From the NCBI GenBank assembly GCA_966128725.1, contig CBHYLN010000159.1, positions 1 to 11,188 on the forward strand: 11,188 nucleotides of DNA, read 5' to 3'. The notes beneath the pieces were generated by a model. That model was not told the origin of the DNA and did not search any database. It saw only the letters and a list, made by a program, of their open reading frames with translations. A program made the position numbers and the translations under genes. The stretch is from JAFDZV01 sp966128725. Lineage in GTDB: Bacteria > Bacteroidota > Ignavibacteria > OLB7. Below, piece by piece: positions 6,837 through 11,188 of the stretch. Every line of letters starts with the position of its first letter. The stretch's first letter is position 1.

Positions 6837-8315
6837 TCAGAGGTATGTGTTGTCCACATAGCACCACCGCCAGGTTTGTCCATCCTCCAACGGCTGCATC
6901 ACCGGATGCCCTGTTTCAAGGAAGTGGCGATGTGCGTGGCGGTTTCTCGAAGTGTCGCAGCAGCCAACGTGCCCACAAACGAGGCATACTCTGGCCTCTA
7001 CCCATCCCTCGCCCATCGCGATGCATTCTTCACATCCCTGTGCGTTGGGTGTCACCTGCTGTATCAGCGATATGTGGGTGCATGTCTCGGAATGGATGTT
7101 CAAGCGCTCGGCCGGCATGTCGTCGAATTCTCTGGCGGCGGATTTCGTATCCCGCCCGGCCATTGCCCTGAGCGCCCGCGTTACCAGCACTATCTGCAAC
7201 GTAAGCGCGGCCAACAGCATGCCGACAACAGCCAATGGGGCCAGGAACGTTCCAGCCGCGCCAATGACCACCACGCCGATCAGGGTGCCGATCCGTACGC
7301 CAATCAGCTCGCGCTGCCCGGCCGCAAGATGTATGCCCAGCAGCGAGGTGAGGTATAGCGCCGTGCCTCCGCATAGCGACCACAGTGTTGCGTTTGAAAG
7401 CGCGCCCCGGACGGTTTCGGCTATGTAAAAGTTCAGTCCGGTGCCTACTATCGCCAGGCCGAGCACGATCGGCAGGTGCCCGTACACGAAGGCCAGGCCT
7501 GCCGAACGCCAGTGCTTCTGTGCGGTGAAGTTGATGAAGTCAAAGTAGATCCACCATAATGCGGCTACCAGGGTAAATCCGGTTGTAGCGGCAAGTGTTG
7601 CCGAAACATTCCAGCCGGTGGCCGACATCCCACTGAACGCGGAGAGCACCATCTCGCCGATCACGATGGTTGTGAACAATCCGAAGCGCTCCGGAATGTG
7701 CGATGTGTCGTAGGGGATGCGCCGCACGATGCGGACTGCCGACAGCGGCGCGATCACTTCCGCCGCGAACCCGGCAATCCAGAACGCGAAGCGCAGGGGT
7801 TCCTGCACTGCCAACGACGCCAGCCATAATCCCAGCCCGATGCTGAAGCCTGTCAGATAGAAACGGGTGAGCTCCCGTGCCATGTGCACATGTCGGTGTG
7901 CGCGCACGTACAACATCAGCAGCATGCCTCGGGCGATCAGATACGCCACGGCGAAGGCCGCCGACTGTCCGTGGAACGCTCCGGTGGCGTTCAGCGCAAC
8001 CGCGCCGATGCCAAGCATGCCTCCGAGCATCATCAGACGGAAGGGGACATCGCTATCGGATTCGAAGCGATCCGCATAGAAGGTGTAGCCAACCCATGCC
8101 CACCAGATCGGGAGAAAGAGCGCTACGAATCCAACCAGTCCTATCAACGTTCGATGGTGGAGGAACTCCTCCGATACCTGTTCGATCGCGAGCACGAAGA
8201 TCAAGTCAAAGAACAGCTCAAGCCAACTGGCATGCCGTTCCACACCGATATCGGCCACGGGCCGGAGTCGCAACTTCGGCCGGCGGGATGTCTTGGATCG
8301 TCTTGCGGAAACCAT
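6837..8315 (-). CDS. LtrA-family membrane protein fused to a C-terminal UBP-type zinc finger
   Basis: This is a 492-residue two-part protein. Residues about 25-385 form a polytopic inner-membrane domain of the LtrA (low temperature requirement A) family. It opens with the signature HASWLELFFDLIFVLAIEQV, has roughly eleven hydrophobic segments by eye, and contains FVYGHLPIVLGL in the second half. LtrA was named from a Listeria cold-growth locus; its biochemical activity is unsettled. After a charged linker (about 386-411), residues 412-492 are a complete UBP-type zinc finger. Zinc-ligand candidates are Cys412, His414, Cys428, Cys431, Cys444, Cys447, Cys452, His460, His464, His470 and Cys485. 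The finger is probably cytoplasmic. It closely resembles the stand-alone zinc finger encoded 112 bases upstream, and the two genes probably form one operon. The start at 8315 has no good ribosome-binding site. A fusion of this kind suggests a sensory or docking role for the finger; that is inference. Confidence 0.88.
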   Translation of the reverse strand: MVSARRSKTSRRPKLRLRPVADIGVERHASWLELFFDLIFVLAIEQVSEEFLHHRTLIGLVGFVALFLPIWWAWVGYTFYADRFESDSDVPFRLMMLGGMLGIGAVALNATGAFHGQSAAFAVAYLIARGMLLMLYVRAHRHVHMARELTRFYLTGFSIGLGLWLASLAVQEPLRFAFWIAGFAAEVIAPLSAVRIVRRIPYDTSHIPERFGLFTTIVIGEMVLSAFSGMSATGWNVSATLAATTGFTLVAALWWIYFDFINFTAQKHWRSAGLAFVYGHLPIVLGLAIVGTGLNFYIAETVRGALSNATLWSLCGGTALYLTSLLGIHLAAGQRELIGVRIGTLIGVVVIGAAGTFLAPLAVVGMLLAALTLQIVLVTRALRAMAGRDTKSAAREFDDMPAERLNIHSETCTHISLIQQVTPNAQGCEECIAMGEGWVEARVCLVCGHVGCCDTSRNRHAHRHFLETGHPVMQPLEDGQTWRWCYVDNTYL

Positions 8316-8427
8316 TGCTCAGTGAAAAACGTGATCGGCCAACCGGCCCGGTTTGTATTGGATTCTCCTCAGGGGCACCTGTGCCGCAATGCAATTCCCA
8401 TGGTGGCACGCAGCCTGCATGCCCGGA

Positions 8428-8682
8428 TCATTCAATGAACAGTTCGTCCACATAACACCATGCCCAGTCCTCGCCGGGCTCGAACGATTGCACAACCGGG
8501 TGTCCGGTCGCATGAAAGTGCTTGGTGGCATGCTTGTTCTTCGAGGAGTCACAGCAACCAACGTGACCACAGGTCAGGCAGAGGCGAAGATGAACCCACG
8601 AGTCGCCGGTTGCCAGGCAATCCTCGCAGCCGGTTGCGGTTGGGGTTACTTCGCTAAGGTTGCCAATGTGCGAGCAGTTCAT
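8428..8682 (-). CDS. Stand-alone UBP-type zinc finger protein
   Basis: This 84-residue cytoplasmic protein consists of little besides a UBP-type (ubiquitin-hydrolase-like) zinc finger. Ligand candidates are Cys3 and His5 (CSH), Cys19 and Cys22 (CEDC), Cys35, Cys38 and Cys43 (CLTCGHVGC), His51, His55 and His61, and Cys76 with Asp79 (WCYVD). Compared with the HDAC6 finger, the ligand order and spacing are largely kept. However, CGR, whose Arg contacts the ubiquitin C-terminus, is replaced by CCD (43-45), and the last Cys is replaced by Asp. Trp29 is retained. Bacteria normally lack ubiquitin, so the partner is unknown. About 46 of 80 aligned residues match the C-terminal domain of the downstream LtrA fusion by eye. 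The start is fixed by GGAGGA at 8694-8689, 6 bases before the ATG. It leads the operon and is divergent from the peroxiredoxin gene. Confidence 0.9.
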   Translation of the reverse strand: MNCSHIGNLSEVTPTATGCEDCLATGDSWVHLRLCLTCGHVGCCDSSKNKHATKHFHATGHPVVQSFEPGEDWAWCYVDELFIE

Positions 8683-8688
8683 GGGCCG

Positions 8689-8694
8689 TCCTCC
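8689..8694 (-). promoter_or_regulatory. Ribosome binding site of the zinc finger gene
   Basis: GGAGGA on the minus strand, with a 6-base spacer to the ATG at 8682. It is much stronger than anything before the downstream LtrA fusion, so the zinc finger is probably the better-translated product of the pair. Confidence 0.8.
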
Positions 8695-9110
8695 GTGGTT
8701 GGATGTTGGATTGCGTCGCGAACCATGACAGGATTCGCGTGTGGATTAATCGAAAGCTGTATCGGCCAACGCCCGCGCCTGAAGTTACCGCAGGCGGATC
8801 GTTGACGCGGCAGCGGCAAGCCATTGTGACGACGCCTGCAAACATATGTCGGCGACCATCGGACATCGCAAGTTTGCCAGCAGGGCAATGTGTCGTAACA
8901 CTCGTTTGCCGGGGGCTGCGTCTTGGTTTTGCATGACGAATACCAATGGCGGCCGAGGTTAACGAAGCGTGACGATGACGTGGTTGACGTTGGCCGGGTT
9001 ATCCGCTAACTTCACGCCAATCACAACGCTCGCGACTGTAGGGCATGACTATCCGGATCCGTTGCCTTCCCGCGATGTATCCAGTAACGACAAACACAGG
9101 AGATTCCAAC
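8695..9110. other. Divergent intergenic region between zinc finger and peroxiredoxin genes
   Basis: This stretch must hold the promoters of both divergent units. Only the peroxiredoxin promoter (8984-9012) is clear to me. Towards the zinc finger gene I see no convincing -35/-10 pair. ORFs in this stretch have no ribosome-binding sites or family features and are not supported. Confidence 0.5.
8984..9012 (+). promoter_or_regulatory. Sigma70-like promoter for the peroxiredoxin gene
   Basis: TTGACG (8984-8989) and TAACTT (9007-9012) are separated by the optimal 17 bases. Transcription would start near 9019, giving a leader of about 90 bases before ATG 9111. No operator for a peroxide regulator was identified by eye. 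Confidence 0.5.
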
Positions 9111-9752
9111 ATGACACTTCGATTGGGGGACGTCGTTCCCGACTTTACACAGAAATCGACACAGGGCGACATACATTTCTACGACTGGGCAGGTGACAAC
9201 TGGGTTGTTCTGTTCTCCCATCCGAAGGATTTCACGCCGGTCTGTACAACGGAGCTTGGCATGGTCGCGAAACTGCATGCCGAGTTTGCCAAGCGGAATG
9301 TGAAGACGATTGCGCTCAGCGTGGACGATGTGGACTCGCACAATAGCTGGGTTGGCGATATCGAGCAGACACAGGGGGTAACGCTTAACTACCCGATTCT
9401 TGCCGATCCGGATCGTTCGGTATCGGACCTGTACGACATGATCCATCCGAACGCCAACGACACGCTCACCGTTCGCTCGGTGTTTATCATCGATCCCAAC
9501 CGCAAGCTGCGTCTCACGCTGACGTATCCGGCCAGCACGGGCCGAAACTTCAACGAACTGCTTCGCGTGATCGATTCGCTTCAGCTGACCGACAAGTACA
9601 GCGTGGCAACTCCGGCCAACTGGACCGATGGCGAGCAGGTGGTCATCGTTCCGGCATTGCAGGATCCGGAGGATCTGGCTCGCCGTTTCCCGAAGGGCTA
9701 CACCGTTGTCAAGCCGTATCTGCGCATGACGCCGCAGCCAAACAAGGACTAA
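9111..9752 (+). CDS. 1-Cys peroxiredoxin (Prx6 family)
   Basis: This 213-residue thiol peroxidase reduces H2O2, organic hydroperoxides and perhaps peroxynitrite in the cytoplasm. The peroxidatic Cys45 lies in DFTPVCTTELG (40-50), which carries the family's PxxxT/SxxC motif. It is the only cysteine in the protein, so there is no resolving Cys, and an external thiol must recycle it. The partner Arg lies in TVRSVFIIDPN. The Prx6-type C-terminal extension is seen in ATPANWTDGEQVVIVPAL and the ending KGYTVVKPYLR. The frame is open further upstream to 9045, but AGGAGA at 9099-9104, 6 bases before ATG 9111, and the match to family N-termini (MTLRLGDVVPDF) fix this start. It stands alone, divergent from the zinc finger operon and convergent with the aldolase gene. 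Confidence 0.96.
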   Translation: MTLRLGDVVPDFTQKSTQGDIHFYDWAGDNWVVLFSHPKDFTPVCTTELGMVAKLHAEFAKRNVKTIALSVDDVDSHNSWVGDIEQTQGVTLNYPILADPDRSVSDLYDMIHPNANDTLTVRSVFIIDPNRKLRLTLTYPASTGRNFNELLRVIDSLQLTDKYSVATPANWTDGEQVVIVPALQDPEDLARRFPKGYTVVKPYLRMTPQPNKD

Positions 9753-9826
9753 GCGCTCCCGCGAACGCCGGATCGTCATCGTATATCCTGCGGGGCTCCC
9801 GGCCTACGCGAATAATCTCGTTGCTT

Positions 9827-9856
9827 GCGAGGGGTACCATATCTGGTGCCCCTCGC
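9827..9856. terminator. Strong hairpin between convergent peroxiredoxin and aldolase genes
   Basis: GCGAGGGGTACC (9827-9838) and GGTGCCCCTCGC (9845-9856) pair over 12 bp with one G-U wobble and a 6-base loop. The position between two 3' ends suggests a bidirectional terminator. No good U-tract follows on either side (only TTT at 9861-9863 on the plus strand), so efficiency is uncertain. Confidence 0.6.
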
Positions 9857-9922
9857 GGCGTTTACGGCCACCACCACAGGACGCTGTTAGTAACCGTGTT
9901 GTGATGCGGTGCTGGCATGGTG

Positions 9923-10558
9923 CTAGGCCAAGCCTATGGCAGCTCGCAGCGCTTGTGCGCGGCGAGTAACCGCTTCAGGAGCCGAATCCTTGCCATCGGC
10001 TCCGTGTGTGAGCCACGATCCAACATTCAGTACAGCCGCACCGGCGGCCAGGATTGGTGATGCGGTATGTTCGTCGATGCCGCCTGAAGGAGCCAGGCGG
10101 ATGGAGGGCAATGGGCCTCGGACGGTTCTGATGAAACGGGCCGGGTCCGGTGGAGTTGGGAACAGTTTCACGAAATCAGCGCCACCGTTCCAAGCCGCGA
10201 CAATTTCCGTTGGCGTGTATGCGCCGGGAAGTGCGGCCAAGCCAGCCGATGCCGCCACTGCCACCACTGCCGGCGAATAGATCGGGCTTGCGATAAACTG
10301 CGCCCCTGCACCTGCAGCCAGCCAGGCATCGGCTTCGGTCATCACGGTTCCGGCCCCAACCATAAGCCCACTGCGGCTGGCAAAGTGCTCGATCCAGCGG
10401 GCCGCGTTTGGTGTTGTCAGCGTTATCTCGATAATGCTGATGCCGCCTTCCTCGATGGCGTCCACAAGCTCGTCAAGGCCGTGATCGTCGGCAACGCGCA
10501 CCACTGCAATGATGCGCGCCTGTTCGATTTGCTCAACGATGTGGGTTCTGGATTCCAT
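9923..10558 (-). CDS. eda: 2-dehydro-3-deoxy-phosphogluconate (KDPG)/KHG aldolase
   Basis: This is a 211-residue class I aldolase of the KDPG/KHG family. It cleaves 2-keto-3-deoxy-6-phosphogluconate to pyruvate and glyceraldehyde-3-phosphate, the last step of the Entner-Doudoroff pathway. Some relatives act on 4-hydroxy-2-oxoglutarate or related keto-acids. Expected sites are present: Arg21 in IIAVVRV, Glu44 in SIIEITLTTP, the GAGTV loop (68-72), FIASP (88-92), PGAYTPTEI (111-119), and the Schiff-base Lys131 in DFVKLFP. The phosphate loop appears as LAPSGGI, where many family members have PTGG. Length is typical for the trimeric enzyme. No Entner-Doudoroff dehydratase (edd) or sugar-acid gene is adjacent, so the metabolic setting cannot be read here and the symbol is by family only. 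Confidence 0.92.
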   Translation of the reverse strand: MESRTHIVEQIEQARIIAVVRVADDHGLDELVDAIEEGGISIIEITLTTPNAARWIEHFASRSGLMVGAGTVMTEADAWLAAGAGAQFIASPIYSPAVVAVAASAGLAALPGAYTPTEIVAAWNGGADFVKLFPTPPDPARFIRTVRGPLPSIRLAPSGGIDEHTASPILAAGAAVLNVGSWLTHGADGKDSAPEAVTRRAQALRAAIGLA

Positions 10559-10680
10559 AACAGCAGCCTCTGATTGTAGGTTAATGCCGTTGCCGTAATG
10601 TTCGCGACGTGTACCGTGTCGTATCGATTACGGTAGTGGCGAGCCATGAACGGGGTTTCGACCTCGAACTGCCAGGAACC

Positions 10681-10709
10681 TTGCAGATGTAGGCATAACG
10701 CTGTATGAT
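10681..10709 (+). promoter_or_regulatory. Sigma70-like promoter for the choice-of-anchor B gene
   Basis: TTGCAG (10681-10686) and TATGAT (10704-10709) are exactly 17 bases apart, matching four and five of six consensus positions. Transcription would start near 10716, about 90 bases before ATG 10808. The rest of the 249-base gap to the divergent aldolase shows nothing definite. Confidence 0.55.
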
Positions 10710-10807
10710 TGTGCCTGTCAAACTGCCCGGTCCGATTGGCAACCCAAACCCCACATGCCTGTACCGCCCCGTGGCCCGCTATCGATTCTTTCACTCAACG
10801 CACGGCA

Positions 10808-11188
10808 ATGCTACGATTTCTTCCCCTTTCAATGCTGGGTGCGCTGCTAGTAACTGCAGGTGCGGTTGCGCAGGCGCCTCAGGCGTACAACACCACACTG
10901 TTCGGTACACTGAATCCGGAACCTCCATCCGGGGGCGAGCGATACTCCGCGCTGTGGGGATACACCGCGCCGAATGGACGTGAGTACGCCCTTCTGGGTG
11001 GGAACACTGGGACACATATCATTGATGTTACCGTTTCGCCGATCAAGGAAGTGGCCTTCATTGCAGGGCCACAAAGTGGATGGCGCGAAATGAAGACCTA
11101 CGGCACATATGCCTACGTGGTCAGTGAAGGCGGAGGCGGCCTGCAGATCATTGATCTCTCGAAGTTGCCCGCGAGCGCCACGTTAGTC
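10808..11188 (+). CDS. Choice-of-anchor B / LVIVD-type secreted protein, 5' part only
   Basis: The frame from ATG 10808 stays open to the window edge (127 residues); a second ATG at 10832 is possible. Residues 1-20 form a signal peptide with a Leu/Ala-rich core and likely cleavage at AVA before QA. The mature part carries hallmarks of the choice-of-anchor B family: RYSALWGYTAPNGREYALLG, then THIIDVTVSP, VAFIAGPQSGWREMKTYG and YVVSEGGGGLQIIDLSKLP. These are blades of LVIVD-like beta-propeller repeats. Such proteins are secreted or surface-attached, often through a variable C-terminal anchor, which lies outside the window. Their function is not established. There is no good ribosome-binding site, but a good promoter lies about 90 bases upstream. 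Confidence 0.85.
   Translation, partial: MLRFLPLSMLGALLVTAGAVAQAPQAYNTTLFGTLNPEPPSGGERYSALWGYTAPNGREYALLGGNTGTHIIDVTVSPIKEVAFIAGPQSGWREMKTYGTYAYVVSEGGGGLQIIDLSKLPASATLV

Noticed and set aside
8316..8427. GAGGAGA sequence on the minus strand in the spacer before the LtrA fusion
   Set aside because: It resembles a ribosome-binding site, but no start codon follows at a usable distance in a sensible frame, so it is probably chance.
9045..9110. N-terminal extension of the peroxiredoxin frame to an ATG at 9045
   Set aside because: AGGAGA six bases before ATG 9111 and the family N-terminus support the later start. The 22 extra residues do not match the family.
9021..9779. Minus-strand open frame of 252 codons opposite the peroxiredoxin
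   Set aside because: Antisense to an unmistakable 1-Cys peroxiredoxin and without any recognisable motif.

Overview
The window looks like chromosome from a GC-rich, Gram-negative bacterium. It carries a TonB-dependent receptor with an N-terminal carboxypeptidase-regulatory-like domain and a secreted choice-of-anchor B/LVIVD-type protein. That pairing is typical of the Bacteroidota/Chlorobiota (FCB) side of the tree, and a Chlorobi/Kapabacteria-like member would fit. Clear Shine-Dalgarno sequences (for example at 1234-1240, 8689-8694 and 9099-9104) and sigma70-like promoter hexamers argue against a typical AT-rich Bacteroides. The taxonomic placement is inference only.

Left part (1-1818): a dicarboxylate/amino-acid:cation symporter gene runs off the left edge on the minus strand. 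It is divergent from a RimJ-like GNAT N-acetyltransferase. Middle (1819-3067): about 700 bases with no convincing intact gene but an orphan promoter-like sequence, several short protein-like fragments in different frames and a run of twelve G, followed by a small hypothetical ORF and a perfect 8-bp inverted repeat. Then 3068-6655: the large TonB-dependent receptor and, only 6 bases after its stop codon, a YprB-type RNase H-fold exonuclease.

Right part: a minus-strand pair (8682 down to 6837) encodes a stand-alone UBP-type zinc finger and, downstream, an LtrA-family membrane protein with a second copy of the same zinc finger fused to its C-terminus. This is the most unusual module in the window. 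It is divergent from a 1-Cys peroxiredoxin (9111-9752) with a recognisable promoter. A KDPG/KHG aldolase (9923-10558, minus) converges on the peroxiredoxin, and a strong hairpin lies between their 3' ends. The start of the choice-of-anchor B protein (10808 onward) leaves the window on the right.

The neighbourhood mixes transport, surface and stress functions rather than forming one pathway. The tight units are receptor plus YprB nuclease (likely translationally coupled) and zinc finger plus LtrA-zinc finger fusion (likely one operon). No rRNA, tRNA, CRISPR array, insertion sequence or phage gene was seen.
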